The notes: a model not told the origin generated them from the letters alone. A stretch of 64,000 nt of DNA from Paenibacillus hexagrammi (GCF_021513275.1 NZ_CP090978.1:1860001-1924000), one strand, 5' to 3'; positions 10,087-18,583 are shown, numbered from the stretch's first letter. Made by a program: numbers and translations.

Positions 10087-10150
10087 AACAAGCAGCGGGC
10101 TGTTGGGTTCTTCATTCTTCTTTCGGGGGACAACACCTCCGCTGCTTGTT
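10087..10150 (+). terminator. Long hairpin after the serine protease gene
   Basis: Perfect 12-bp arms (AACAAGCAGCGG and its complement) enclose a 40-base loop that can pair further (GTTG with CAAC). No strong U-run follows, so it may be an mRNA-end stabilising hairpin rather than an efficient intrinsic terminator. Confidence 0.5.
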
Positions 10151-10218
10151 CAACTTAACGGCTAACAACTTGCCGTTCAATAATACAAATCGTATCCGCG
10201 AAACCATTTTTTTTGTTA

Positions 10219-10224
10219 TATAAT
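10219..10224 (+). promoter_or_regulatory. -10 box TATAAT upstream of the GH26 gene
   Basis: A perfect TATAAT follows a T-rich stretch, about 45 bases before the GTG start at 10270. No convincing -35 is seen at 16-18 bases, so it may be activator-dependent or driven by the A/T-rich upstream region. Confidence 0.4.
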
Positions 10225-10269
10225 GGGATATAGAAACCTTCCATGGAATGGAAGGGGAAGGAGGGTATA

Positions 10270-12225
10270 GTGATAGGATTCCATTATCGAAGAATTCGCC
10301 TTGGAGCGATTACATTGGTCAGCCTCGCGCTGACGTTAACTCTGCTCAGCCCTCCGAAAGCCGCTTATGCGGATGAGGTTTGGGATCGCTGGCAAAAGGC
10401 GGAGTCCTTCGTCAAGGAAGGCAATCTTGCAGCAGCAGCTCCACTATGGAAGTATTTATCCGACTATTATGCGGGTACAGGTGATTGGGAGAATGCGGCT
10501 TTATTTTGCGGCAAACTAGATGCTTACTATGATTCGATCGGAGATTATGAACAAGCGATTGTTTATTACGAAATGGAGAATTCTTATTGGGTCAATGCCG
10601 GTAAGGATTGGGGCGCTGTCAAACTTCAGAGGGCCGACCAGATCCGAACGACGATCGAGCTTTATGCTCAGACCGGAGATACATATCGATTGAAAGCAGC
10701 GGCTACTCCTAAAAGCGGTACATTGGCCAAATTTGAGCCGGCATTTGGAGCATACATCGGACTTTACTCAGAGCAGGATCCTGAGGTAGGGAACCACTTT
10801 ATTCAAGCAGCAGAAGTGTATGGTAAGAAGCATGCAATCTTCTTGGCATACTCTCACTGGGGACAGGACTTCCCTGAAGGTTATGCGAATAGAGCGAAGG
10901 AAGCGGGCTCCGCCCTTCAGATTGCGTGGGAACCGGATGACGGACTGGATCCAGTCGAAGACGGAGCGTACCTGCGTGAGTGGGCCCGAGCGGCGAAAGT
11001 CTCGGGAATTCCTATTTTTCTGCGATTTGCCGGAGAGATGAACGGCGCTTGGGTAAAATGGCATGGGAACCCGGCTCAATATAGGGAGAAATTCCGTATG
11101 CTGCATGATGTATTTGCTAAAGAAGCTCCCAATATAGCCATGGTGTGGAGTCCCGGCGATGTGCCGGCCGATGACATTGATCCTTATTATCCTGGCGATG
11201 ACTATGTGGATTGGGTGGGCGTGAGTTTGTACATCGAGCCCTATGAGAACGGAGATCCTTCTCTGCCTCCAATGATCGCTACAAGCCACATTGAACGTTT
11301 GAAACGTTTATATGCAACTTATTCCGATCGCAAGCCGCTCATGCTGAGCGAGACGGGCGTTCCACACTACTCACATTCGGCGGATGAAGATTTCACGGAG
11401 TGGGCGAAGCTCAACCTTCAGCGCTTATATGAAATCATGCCCTATGAGTATCCGCGGCTAAAAGCGATTACTTATTTTGATGTCGATCAACAAATGAACA
11501 ATGCAAAGAATGATTATTCTTTAAGTGACTCAGCTGAGATTAAGAGCTTTTACAGTCAGATGATCTCCAATCCCTATCTGCTTTCAGAGGTCTCCCAGGG
11601 CAGCAGTCCTGTCGATGAAACGGGGTATACGAAGCTCTCGACGGATACGTTTCTTTTTTCGAAGAAGACGAAACTTATTCCCTTTGTGAAAATTCCTGAT
11701 ACCTATGTAGGGAAAGTGGAATACGTTCTTAATGGCACCTTATTAGCATCGCAAACAAGCTTGCCCTTTGGTATAGATCTTAAGGCAGGAGATGTTCCGG
11801 AAGGCTCGGTGCTGGAGGTAAACGTTTATAACAAGTCGGGTCAATTCATTAAGAGCCGTTCTTATCGCATATCCTCCCAAGTATCTGTCCAAATAGACGG
11901 GAAGGAACAGCGCTTCGAACAGGCACCGGTAATCGTGAATGGTTCGACAATGGCGCCTCTCAGAGCCATTTTTGAATCACTTGGAGCAACTGTGGACTAT
12001 GATGCGGCAACGCGAACGGTACATGCGAGTAAAGGACAAACAACCGTAGAGTTGGTGTTGGATGAATCTTCTGCCTTGGTCAACGGGCGTGTAGTGCGAT
12101 TGGACGAGCCGGCGCGGCTGGTCAATGGATTCACTGTAGCGCCGGCAAGATTCGTTGGCGAGACTTTTGGCGGACAAGTAACTTGGGATCGTGAGAGCAG
12201 AACTGTAACGATGAATACGAAATAA
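10270..12225 (+). CDS. Secreted GH26-like glycoside hydrolase with TPR-like and copper amine oxidase-like stalk domains
   Basis: A Sec signal peptide (hydrophobic LGAITLVSLALTLTLL, cleavage near AYA-DE) is followed by a helical TPR-like segment (about residues 35-130), a GH26-type catalytic barrel (about 145-430), and a C-terminal copper amine oxidase N-terminal-like stalk domain (about 545-650). Candidate catalytic glutamates are Glu256 in FAGEMNG (acid/base) and Glu361 in LSETGVP (nucleophile), typical of clan GH-A family 26 beta-mannanases and related enzymes. GTG 10270 is chosen over ATG 10243 because GGAAGGAGG lies at ideal spacing before it and the signal peptide then starts properly. 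The substrate is probably a mannan or mixed-linkage glucan, which is inferred. The stalk domain is common in Paenibacillus extracellular proteins. Confidence 0.85.
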   Translation: MIGFHYRRIRLGAITLVSLALTLTLLSPPKAAYADEVWDRWQKAESFVKEGNLAAAAPLWKYLSDYYAGTGDWENAALFCGKLDAYYDSIGDYEQAIVYYEMENSYWVNAGKDWGAVKLQRADQIRTTIELYAQTGDTYRLKAAATPKSGTLAKFEPAFGAYIGLYSEQDPEVGNHFIQAAEVYGKKHAIFLAYSHWGQDFPEGYANRAKEAGSALQIAWEPDDGLDPVEDGAYLREWARAAKVSGIPIFLRFAGEMNGAWVKWHGNPAQYREKFRMLHDVFAKEAPNIAMVWSPGDVPADDIDPYYPGDDYVDWVGVSLYIEPYENGDPSLPPMIATSHIERLKRLYATYSDRKPLMLSETGVPHYSHSADEDFTEWAKLNLQRLYEIMPYEYPRLKAITYFDVDQQMNNAKNDYSLSDSAEIKSFYSQMISNPYLLSEVSQGSSPVDETGYTKLSTDTFLFSKKTKLIPFVKIPDTYVGKVEYVLNGTLLASQTSLPFGIDLKAGDVPEGSVLEVNVYNKSGQFIKSRSYRISSQVSVQIDGKEQRFEQAPVIVNGSTMAPLRAIFESLGATVDYDAATRTVHASKGQTTVELVLDESSALVNGRVVRLDEPARLVNGFTVAPARFVGETFGGQVTWDRESRTVTMNTK

Positions 12226-12265
12226 CCATATTGCGCTTGGACTGAAAACTAAAGGAGGGCTAAAC

Positions 12266-12445
12266 ATGAATGCATCGACGCAAAACCTGGTAGGACTGGA
12301 ACGGATCATCGAAGATTTGCGAAAAAGGCTTCATGCGGCTGCGGCTAGCAGCTCGTTTTTAGACTCTGAAGTCTATCAATTAAGCGTCAAACTCGACTTG
12401 GCTATCGTTCAGTATTATGATCAAATGCTTCTCATCAAATCTTGA
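12266..12445 (+). CDS. Spo0E-like sporulation regulatory peptide (aspartyl-phosphate phosphatase family)
   Basis: A 59-residue protein with an AAGGAGG ribosome site 6-7 bases before ATG 12266. It has the two-helix pattern of Spo0E-like proteins: an N-terminal helix (LERIIEDLRKRLH) and a second helix with the signature-like VYQLSVKLDLAIVQYYD. Spo0E family members dephosphorylate Spo0A-P and delay sporulation. The assignment rests on length and the S-x-x-LD-x-x-I-x-x-Y pattern. It is followed by a strong bidirectional terminator. Confidence 0.75.
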   Translation: MNASTQNLVGLERIIEDLRKRLHAAAASSSFLDSEVYQLSVKLDLAIVQYYDQMLLIKS

Positions 12446-12454
12446 TGGTTGAAT

Positions 12455-12513
12455 AAACAAACTGCCCCAAATACCAAGGAAAACTCCTCTGGTGTTGGGG
12501 CAGTTTGTTTTTT
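12455..12513. terminator. Bidirectional intrinsic terminator (16-bp perfect stem)
   Basis: AAACAAACTGCCCCAA pairs perfectly with its complement at 12495-12510 and is followed by a T-run on the plus strand. The minus strand also reads hairpin then T-rich sequence. It separates the convergent Spo0E-like gene and flavoenzyme gene and touches the flavoenzyme stop codon. Confidence 0.92.
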
Positions 12514-13831
12514 AGGCATGCACTAATGCGTGATTGACTTCTTCAACGATCGACTGGGCTACACTTCTTGCACTTGAGAAGGCCCTTTCGGCGAGCTCAC
12601 CCTTGCCGTTGCAGCCGTCTCCGCAGAAATAAAAAGGCACATTTTCAACGCGGGTCGGTAGCAATATATTAGATGCTATATTTTTCACACTAGAGACCAT
12701 GGCTTTCTTGGAAACGCGTTTGACAGCCACTTCTTCACGCCAGCCAGGATAATGCTTATCAAACAAAGCTTCCATTTGCTGTGTTTTGCGTTCAAGGTAT
12801 TGCTTGCGTTCTTCCTCACTGCCGAAGTCGTCACTCAAATAAGCGATACCTTGCAGTAATTGTCCGCCTTCGGGGACGAGCGTGTGATCTGTTGCGGATA
12901 CGTCGCTAATGAATTGTTTGTTGTCCATATCGCTGATATAGCTGAAAGGTCTGGCAACGACGGACTTTAAGCCGATGTCGTACACCATAACTTCGGTAGC
13001 CGTATTCGCTTCATAAGGAGCAAGAAATGGCTCCCAGGCTGTGCCTTTAAGCAGCTTGACGACTTGCTGGACAGGCATGGCGAAAATAATTTTATCAAAT
13101 GCTTCCTCGCGGCTCTTGGTTTGCAGAATAAACTTCTTATCCGCATACCGAATACTGTCTACACCTTCCTGGAGCGCGATCTGGAAGCGGCCGGAATTTT
13201 CTATTTTTTGCTTGAGCTGATTCGTGATGACAGCCCAGCTTCCGAGCACATAACTGACAGGCTTGCTGGACAGAAACAAGTTGTGATAATACTCGCTGAT
13301 GACAGACCCTGAGACCTTCCGCGCATCCTCGGGAGCGATGAAGAAGTTGGAGCAAACTAGATGCTCCCAAAGCTCTTTGACATCCTCGTCTGCATCAGAC
13401 TCAGCTAGATAGTCACCTAGTGTGTCATAATTTTTTAGCTGATGAATATTGGCGATAATAGCGGCGATTTCTCCGACAAATCTTACCTTCTGCATCGTAC
13501 TTAGCAGATCGGTTTTTAGAATGTTTACGAAGTCGAGTGGAGCAGGTGTTAATTCATTGTGCTTGGCATACACGACGCGGCGTTTATCGACTTGCTTGGA
13601 GCTGAAGGATAAGCCCAGCTCACGTTCCATCAAGGTCAGTTTATGGCGATCAATGCCATAGATGGCATGCGCTCCATAATTAAGCGTAAAGCCGGACTTT
13701 TCATAAGTGAATGCCCGTCCTCCCAATTGTGGGCTGCGCTCGAAGAGCACTCCTTCTATATTCGAATTCTCAGATAAATAGGCGGCAGCAGTCAAGCCGG
13801 CTAAACCTCCACCGATAATGGCAACTTTCAT
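12512..13831 (-). CDS. FAD-dependent oxidoreductase (phytoene desaturase/amine oxidase-like)
   Basis: A 439-residue flavoprotein beginning with the Rossmann dinucleotide-binding motif GGGLAGLTAAAYL, an acidic end of beta2 (GVLFERSPQLGGRAF), and a C-terminal FAD motif (FYFCGDGCNGKGELAERAF). This matches the protoporphyrinogen oxidase/phytoene desaturase superfamily; the substrate is unknown. ATG 13831 has a perfect AAGGAGG ribosome site 8 bases upstream. Yet the reading frame stays open into the upstream TetR gene, so one continuous frame spans 12512-14434. Either it is a real fusion with internal initiation or a one-base indel has removed the TetR stop codon. The internal ribosome site favours separate translation. 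Confidence 0.85.
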   Translation of the reverse strand: MKVAIIGGGLAGLTAAAYLSENSNIEGVLFERSPQLGGRAFTYEKSGFTLNYGAHAIYGIDRHKLTLMERELGLSFSSKQVDKRRVVYAKHNELTPAPLDFVNILKTDLLSTMQKVRFVGEIAAIIANIHQLKNYDTLGDYLAESDADEDVKELWEHLVCSNFFIAPEDARKVSGSVISEYYHNLFLSSKPVSYVLGSWAVITNQLKQKIENSGRFQIALQEGVDSIRYADKKFILQTKSREEAFDKIIFAMPVQQVVKLLKGTAWEPFLAPYEANTATEVMVYDIGLKSVVARPFSYISDMDNKQFISDVSATDHTLVPEGGQLLQGIAYLSDDFGSEEERKQYLERKTQQMEALFDKHYPGWREEVAVKRVSKKAMVSSVKNIASNILLPTRVENVPFYFCGDGCNGKGELAERAFSSARSVAQSIVEEVNHALVHA

Positions 13832-13844
13832 GATATGTTCCTCC

Positions 13845-14434
13845 TTAGGGACTGACTCGACCCGAAGTGGTGCCAGGGCATCCTCTGAACGGAGTCCTGC
13901 CCACAGCCAGGCCAAATTATTTTTCATCAAATGTACGAGATTAGCTTCATCCTGCTTGCACCATTGCGTGAGTGTGCCTGTGTACAGGCATATCAGAAGT
14001 TCAACTTTTTGCTGATCCGGCAGCCAATGCTGCAAGCTTTCCGATAGTATGCGCAAATACCGATTTTCTTCCGATCTTACGGCTTCATTCTGGAGTGATA
14101 CAGCTTGCAAGCTGCGGATAAGCCGGGGAGACTCTGTGATATTGGACGCTAAGTCTAAAAATAGTCGATTCATATGCCCTTCAAGTGACTGAACCTTAGA
14201 TGGAGGCTGAGAAACCCATTCACGAATAAGCTCGATTTGTTTACTGTACAAAGCAGAGATAATGGCGTCTTTACTTTTAAAATAATGGTAAAACGTTCCT
14301 TTAGATGTTGACGTTGCCTCAATAATGTCGTCTACGGATACGTTCTCGTATCCTTTGTCCATAAACATGGCAAGAGCGGTTTCCATCATGGTTTCTCTTT
14401 TTTTGCGAGTCGAGGCTCTCATGAATTGATTCAT
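13845..14434 (-). CDS. TetR/AcrR family transcriptional regulator
   Basis: The N-terminal helix-turn-helix is typical of TetR proteins (ALAMFMDKGYENVSVDDII, then TSKGTFYHYFKSKDAI), with a C-terminal ligand domain of about 140 residues. ATG 14434 has a modest ribosome site (GGAAGTGA); the GTG at 14461 has none. As read, the frame does not stop but continues into the flavoenzyme. One extra base in the GGG near 13865 would end the protein at TAA 13845-13847, directly before the flavoenzyme ribosome site. It probably represses its own promoter, whose spacer holds an AGACnGnCnGTCT palindrome, and so controls the flavoenzyme. Confidence 0.85.
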
Positions 14435-14477
14435 TGGGATCACTTCCGTTCTTCCGTTCACATCAACGCTATGATGT

Positions 14478-14506
14478 ATTATATGCGTAATTAGACTGTC
14501 GGTCTA
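14478..14506 (-). promoter_or_regulatory. Sigma-A-type promoter of the tetR-flavoenzyme unit
   Basis: On the minus strand the -35 is TAGACC (14501-14506), followed by a 17-base spacer and a perfect -10 TATAAT (14478-14483). A TetR-type operator overlaps the -35 and spacer. Confidence 0.75.
14493..14505. promoter_or_regulatory. Putative TetR-family operator AGACTGTCGGTCT
   Basis: A 13-bp palindrome of the form AGACnGnCnGTCT, a common TetR/AcrR operator pattern, covers the -35 and spacer of the promoter driving the TetR gene. Binding there would block RNA polymerase, consistent with autorepression. Confidence 0.7.
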
Positions 14507-14596
14507 CTGAAAATTTATTTTAGTTGGGATACTCGTCTGTTAGTGGCCTTTTGCCTATACATGAATATGTTGTAGGTACGAAGGAGGCTGGATGAA

Positions 14597-14905
14597 ATGA
14601 ACAAGAAAGAAGCGCAAGCATTATGTTTCAACCACATGCACCGATATGTAAGTGTAACGATGAGCGATGGAGCTATGTTTGACGGAATCGTGGAGCATGT
14701 TGACGAAGACCAGCTCTATTTGGCAGTTCCGGTTGGTAACGTCGACCATGAGGCAATGAGGGCATTCGCGCCCTACCCATACGGGGGATATCCCTATGGT
14801 TATCCTTACCCCTATCCGGGCTACGGCTTTCCAAGAAGACGGTTTGTGCGTCAAGTTCTTCCACTTGCCGGTCTGCTGGCATTGTCCCTGCTGCCTTATT
14901 ACTAA
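14597..14905 (+). CDS. Small conserved-looking protein with Tyr/Gly/Pro-rich middle
   Basis: A 102-residue protein of unrecognised family. Residues 1-50 look like a small beta-domain (VSVTMSDGAMFDGIVEHVDEDQ) with Sm/LSm-like character. They are followed by a Pro/Tyr/Gly repeat segment (FAPYPYGGYPYGYPYPYPG) and a basic then hydrophobic C-terminus (PRRRFVRQV, then LPLAGLLALSLLPYY) that could be membrane-associated. An AAGGAGG ribosome site precedes ATG 14597. It is followed by a terminator and probably monocistronic. The composition recalls small spore-coat-associated proteins, but that is only a guess. Confidence 0.7.
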   Translation: MNKKEAQALCFNHMHRYVSVTMSDGAMFDGIVEHVDEDQLYLAVPVGNVDHEAMRAFAPYPYGGYPYGYPYPYPGYGFPRRRFVRQVLPLAGLLALSLLPYY

Positions 14906-14933
14906 GCTGATAGGAATGACATTTTATTTGCAT

Positions 14934-14974
14934 AAAGCGTCTTGAAATGAGCCATATTTCAGGACGCTTTTTTT
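14934..14974 (+). terminator. Intrinsic terminator
   Basis: A 15-bp stem (AAAGCGTCTTGAAAT with its near-perfect complement) is followed by a run of seven Ts, just downstream of the Tyr/Gly/Pro-rich gene. Confidence 0.92.
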
Positions 14975-15086
14975 ATTGCGGTCATGTAATTTGTGCCATT
15001 TGCTTCTGCATTGGATTTTTTCACTGTTATTCGTTAAAATTAAACTTAATGCTGTTGTAGCAATATGAAGAGGAGTTAATGAATGG

Positions 15087-15437
15087 ATGAGTGATTGTAT
15101 TTTTTGCAAAATTGTAGAAGGCTCGCTTCCTTCGACTAAGGTGTATGAGGATGATCGGGTCGTTGCTTTCCATGACATCCAGCCTGCTGCTCCTATCCAT
15201 ATTCTCATCATTCCGAAGAAGCATTTTGCTTCTCTCAATGAAGCGGGGGAGTCAGATTGGGAAGTAATCGGACAAATTCATAAGGCTGCCCAAGAAATTG
15301 CTAAAAAACTGGACGTAGCCGATTCCGGCTATCGTGTTGTTACAAACTGCGGAAGCAACGCAGGACAAGTTGTGCATCATCTCCATTATCATCTGTTGGC
15401 AGGCGCCAAGCTTGCTCCTTTGGGTGTAGATAATTAA
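15087..15437 (+). CDS. hit: HIT family protein (histidine triad nucleotide-binding)
   Basis: A 116-residue HIT protein. N-terminal CIFCKIVEG, a central FHDIQPAAPIH-I-LIIPKKH strand region, and the C-terminal histidine triad HHLHYHLLAG (His-x-His-x-His) are all present. HIT/Hint proteins hydrolyse purine nucleotide phosphoramidates such as AMP-lysine. An AGGAG site precedes ATG 15087. It lies just upstream of the rpsU promoter. Confidence 0.95.
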   Translation: MSDCIFCKIVEGSLPSTKVYEDDRVVAFHDIQPAAPIHILIIPKKHFASLNEAGESDWEVIGQIHKAAQEIAKKLDVADSGYRVVTNCGSNAGQVVHHLHYHLLAGAKLAPLGVDN

Positions 15438-15454
15438 TTGTCTAAAGGTTACGA

Positions 15455-15483
15455 TTGACACCCTATAGTCAATCACATATAAT
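15455..15483 (+). promoter_or_regulatory. Consensus sigma-A promoter of rpsU-yqeY
   Basis: TTGACA (15455-15460), exactly 17 bases, TATAAT (15478-15483): a perfect housekeeping promoter. A perfect 7-bp inverted repeat (GATTGAC at 15454-15460 and GTCAATC at 15468-15474) overlaps the -35 and spacer and may be an operator. Confidence 0.93.
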
Positions 15484-15538
15484 GTAGTTTGATGAACCGC
15501 TTTGTCTTGGACGGTCTGTTCGGAGGGAGGGAAAACTG

Positions 15539-15712
15539 GTGTCAGAAACTCGAGTTCGCAAGAACGAAACTATAGATGCTGCACTTCGTCGCTTTAAGCG
15601 TTCCATCGCTAAAGATGGCGTTCTAGCAGAGGTAAAGAAACGCAAACATTATGAGAAGCCTAGCGTTAAGCGCAAGAAGAAGTCAGAGGCTGCTCGTAAG
15701 AGAAAGTTCTAG
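15539..15712 (+). CDS. rpsU: 30S ribosomal protein S21
   Basis: 57 residues starting [16 protein letters not shown] and ending in the basic [14 protein letters not shown] tail, as in all Bacillus S21 proteins. The GTG start at 15539 follows a GGAGGGAGG site. S21 sits on the 30S platform near the anti-Shine-Dalgarno region. yqeY follows after 15 bases, as in Bacillus. Confidence 0.97.
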   Translation: MSETRVRKNETIDAALRRFKRSIAKDGVLAEVKKRKHYEKPSVKRKKKSEAARKRKF

Positions 15713-15727
15713 GAGGCAATTCAGGAA

Positions 15728-16171
15728 ATGAGCTTAAGCGAACGATTGAACGAAGATATGAAGCAAGCGATGAAGAGTCAGGACAAGTTCAAACTCTCCG
15801 TAATCCGTATGGTTCGTTCTACTATCAAGAATTCCGAGATAGAACTGAAGAGGACCTTAGATGACAATGAAGTGCTTGACGTTCTAACTCGTGAGATCAA
15901 GCAGCGCAAGGATTCCCTCCAAGAATTTGAAAAAGCGGGCAGAGACGATCTGGCCGAAAACCTGAAGGCAGAACTTGTCGTTCTCTCAGCATACATGCCG
16001 CAACAGCTTTCTGAGGAAGAAGTGAAAGCCATTGTACAGCAGACCATCCAACAAGTTGGTGCTTCTTCCAAAGCGGATATGGGCAAAGTGATGAATGCTT
16101 TAATGCCACAGGTTAAAGGACGGGCTGATGGTAAATTGATTAATCAGCTGGTTCAACAATCGTTAACTTAA
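15728..16171 (+). CDS. yqeY: GatB/YqeY domain-containing protein
   Basis: A 147-residue protein of the YqeY family (LSERLNEDMKQAMKSQDK at the N-terminus; MGKVMNALMPQVKGRADGKLIN in the C-terminal helical half), which shares its C-terminal fold with GatB of the tRNA amidotransferase. The function of stand-alone YqeY is uncertain, possibly tRNA-related. It is co-transcribed with rpsU and followed by a terminator. Confidence 0.96.
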   Translation: MSLSERLNEDMKQAMKSQDKFKLSVIRMVRSTIKNSEIELKRTLDDNEVLDVLTREIKQRKDSLQEFEKAGRDDLAENLKAELVVLSAYMPQQLSEEEVKAIVQQTIQQVGASSKADMGKVMNALMPQVKGRADGKLINQLVQQSLT

Positions 16172-16184
16172 CACGTGTAATAAT

Positions 16185-16217
16185 AAGACCGGAGAGGTAA
16201 TGCTCTTCGGTCTTTTT
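16185..16217 (+). terminator. Intrinsic terminator of rpsU-yqeY
   Basis: A 12-bp stem (AAGACCGGAGAG with CTCTTCGGTCTT, one G-U pair) with a 6-base loop and T-run. Confidence 0.92.
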
Positions 16218-16308
16218 CTTTATTCTTTTTGAAACAAGTTGCAGGCTTCAACGTAAATAGGTATGCAGCGGTTTCTCATTTCAGGCTGTGGAGAGGAAGT
16301 GATGATGT

Positions 16309-16971
16309 GTGTTGGCTCAACTATCCGCTTTTTTAACTCATCCCGTCACGGCAACGGTGCTGCTTGTAGTGGGGATTGCAGGAATCGCGCTGGAGCTGTT
16401 GTTTCTGAGCAGCGGGTTATTAGCTGCCGCGGGGATAGCGGGATTCGGCATGTATTTTCTTGGCTACTACTTGGCGGGCTACGCAAGCCTAGGTGATTTA
16501 GCTGTTTTCGGTTTAGGGATCGTCCTGCTGCTTCTCGAACTCGTCGTACCCAGCTTCGGGATATTGAGCGTACTTGGTGCCATATGTTTATTTGGTGGTG
16601 TCTTGATGGCTTCCTCGGATCCTAAAGAAGCAGCCATCATCTTGGGCATTGCACTGCTCCTTTCAGTTGTCGTCATCGCACTTGCTGTGAAGTATTTCAA
16701 TCATCGTGGCGTCTGGAATCGCTTTATTTTAAGAGAGCAATTAACGTCAGAGCAAGGCTTTACCTCTAGCCCAGATCGCGTATACTTGCTTGATGCCGAG
16801 GGAACGGCGATAACCCCGCTTAGACCGGCAGGGACAGCGCTCATCGGAGATGCTCGTGTTGATGTTGTAACAGATGGAGAATTTATTGAAAAAGGCAAGC
16901 CGATCAAAGTGACATACGTCGAAGGGAATCGAATCGTTGTAAAAGAGATTAGACCACTTGTGAATCCTTAG
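16309..16971 (+). CDS. yqeZ: NfeD family membrane protein
   Basis: 220 residues with about four transmembrane segments in residues 10-130, then a soluble beta-barrel (OB-like NfeD domain) from about 145 ([32 protein letters not shown]). NfeD proteins pair with flotillins or stomatins in membrane microdomains, and the floA gene follows after 11 bases. The GTG start at 16309 follows GAGGAAG. This is the short NfeD form without the N-terminal ClpP-like protease of long B. subtilis YqeZ. Confidence 0.92.
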   Translation: MLAQLSAFLTHPVTATVLLVVGIAGIALELLFLSSGLLAAAGIAGFGMYFLGYYLAGYASLGDLAVFGLGIVLLLLELVVPSFGILSVLGAICLFGGVLMASSDPKEAAIILGIALLLSVVVIALAVKYFNHRGVWNRFILREQLTSEQGFTSSPDRVYLLDAEGTAITPLRPAGTALIGDARVDVVTDGEFIEKGKPIKVTYVEGNRIVVKEIRPLVNP

Positions 16972-16982
16972 GAGGTTATTTC

Positions 16983-17975
16983 ATGAATTTGGAACCGAGT
17001 TTATATTTACTCTTCTTAGCCGCAATTGTCATCATTGCGCTAGCGGTATTACTTAGTGTAGTGCCCGTTATGCTGTGGATTTCTGCATTGGCTTCAGGAG
17101 TAAGAATCAGTATTATTACACTCATTGCCATGCGGCTGCGACGAGTTATTCCTAGTCGAATAGTGAATCCAATGATTAAGGCAACCAAAGCTGGACTTAA
17201 TCTGAGCATCAATCAGCTCGAAAGCCACTTCTTGGCCGGAGGGAACGTGGACCGTGTTGTGAATGCCTTGATTGCCGCCCACCGGGCCAATATCCATCTG
17301 GAATTCGAACGTGCTGCCGCGATTGATTTGGCAGGCCGGGACGTCTTGATGGCTGTGCAAATGAGTGTAAACCCTCGTGTGATTGAAACGCCTACCGTAT
17401 CCGCTGTAGCCAAGAACGGTATTGAAGTCAAAGTTATTGCAAGAGTGACGGTGCGAGCTAACATTGACCGGTTGGTTGGAGGAGCAGGAGAGGAAACGAT
17501 TATAGCCCGTGTAGGTGAAGGGATCGTTACTACAGTGGGCAGCAGCGACGCTCACAAGGATGTTTTGGAGAATCCAGATATGATTTCACGTACTGTGTTA
17601 GGTAAAGGGTTGGATGCCGGAACGGCGTTCGAAATATTGTCTATTGACATAGCTGATGTTGATGTCGGTAAAAATATTGGCGCTCATTTGCAAACAGAGC
17701 AGGCTGAGGCTGATAAACGCATCGCCCAGGCAAAGGCTGAGGAACGCAGAGCGATGGCGGTGGCCGCAGAGCAGGAGATGAAGGCCAAGGTCATTGAAAT
17801 GCGTGCGAAGGTCGTGGAGTCGGAGTCGCAAGTACCCCTGGCGATGGCTGAAGCCCTTCGCAGCGGACAATTAGGTGTGATGGATTACATGAATTTAAAA
17901 AATATTGATGCAGACACCCAAATGAGATCCTCGTTAGGCAAGATGAACGATAGCGGCAAGGGCGAAAAGGAATAG
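16983..17975 (+). CDS. floA: Flotillin-like protein FloA
   Basis: 330 residues. An N-terminal membrane hairpin ([21 protein letters not shown]) is followed by a PHB/SPFH domain and a C-terminal coiled coil rich in [26 protein letters not shown]. FloA scaffolds functional membrane microdomains with NfeD. An AGGAGG site precedes ATG 16983. Gene order nfeD-floA is conserved. Confidence 0.97.
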   Translation: MNLEPSLYLLFLAAIVIIALAVLLSVVPVMLWISALASGVRISIITLIAMRLRRVIPSRIVNPMIKATKAGLNLSINQLESHFLAGGNVDRVVNALIAAHRANIHLEFERAAAIDLAGRDVLMAVQMSVNPRVIETPTVSAVAKNGIEVKVIARVTVRANIDRLVGGAGEETIIARVGEGIVTTVGSSDAHKDVLENPDMISRTVLGKGLDAGTAFEILSIDIADVDVGKNIGAHLQTEQAEADKRIAQAKAEERRAMAVAAEQEMKAKVIEMRAKVVESESQVPLAMAEALRSGQLGVMDYMNLKNIDADTQMRSSLGKMNDSGKGEKE

Positions 17976-17988
17976 GAGCTGATCTCGA

Positions 17989-18474
17989 GTGCAGTCATGG
18001 ATATCTTTTCTTTTCGGTCATTGGTACGTGGTAATCATCGTAATCACGTTATTTTACCAACTGAGGAACAAAAGAGCTGCAACGGGTGACAGGAAGCAAA
18101 GCACACCAGCAGGCATGCCCTCATTTGGCGGAGGAGGCAAGGCATCCGCGCTCGGTAGACAGCCGGTGCAAGCACAACCGAAAAAGGATTTGACGAGAAC
18201 AATAGACCGTGCGCAGGATTGGAGAAATTCTGTACACGATGAAGATCGTAATAGAATGCCCCGAGCGGAAGAGCAATCGAAGCAAACCATTCCCTCGTCT
18301 CAGACGGTATCGCCTTACGGAGCAATCCCTGCTGTTAGTGCTGCCCAGAGTACGCAGGCTGATGATTCAAATTACGTGAGTAGAGATAATCTTACAGCAA
18401 ATCAATTGGCGCAAGGCCTCATATGGGCCGAAATTTTAGGTCCTCCCAGGGCTAGAAAGCCTTACCGTAAATAG
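17989..18474 (+). CDS. Single-pass membrane protein of unknown function (yqfB position)
   Basis: 161 residues. One N-terminal transmembrane segment (WYVVIIVITLFYQL) is followed by a low-complexity, charged cytosolic region with short repeats of Gln, Ser and Pro. A C-terminal piece (LTANQLAQGLIWAEILGPPRARKPYR) looks conserved and may be the functional motif. The GTG start follows AGGAG after floA. The position matches yqfB in Bacillus but the sequence is not recognisably YqfB. Confidence 0.8.
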   Translation: MQSWISFLFGHWYVVIIVITLFYQLRNKRAATGDRKQSTPAGMPSFGGGGKASALGRQPVQAQPKKDLTRTIDRAQDWRNSVHDEDRNRMPRAEEQSKQTIPSSQTVSPYGAIPAVSAAQSTQADDSNYVSRDNLTANQLAQGLIWAEILGPPRARKPYRK

Positions 18475-18486
18475 GTTTACAAACAG

Positions 18487-18526
18487 AGTCGTCCTACTTC
18501 CTCATGGAGGAATAGGGCGGCTTTTT
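18487..18526 (+). terminator. Intrinsic terminator of the nfeD-floA unit
   Basis: A long stem from AGTCGTCCTA/TAGGGCGGCT continuing through CTTCCTC/GAGGAA with an ATG loop, followed by TTTTT. Confidence 0.88.
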
Positions 18527-18583
18527 CTACATGTTAGATTTTTAAATTTCGGGGTTATTTATATGTCCATATCCGGTTTCTTA

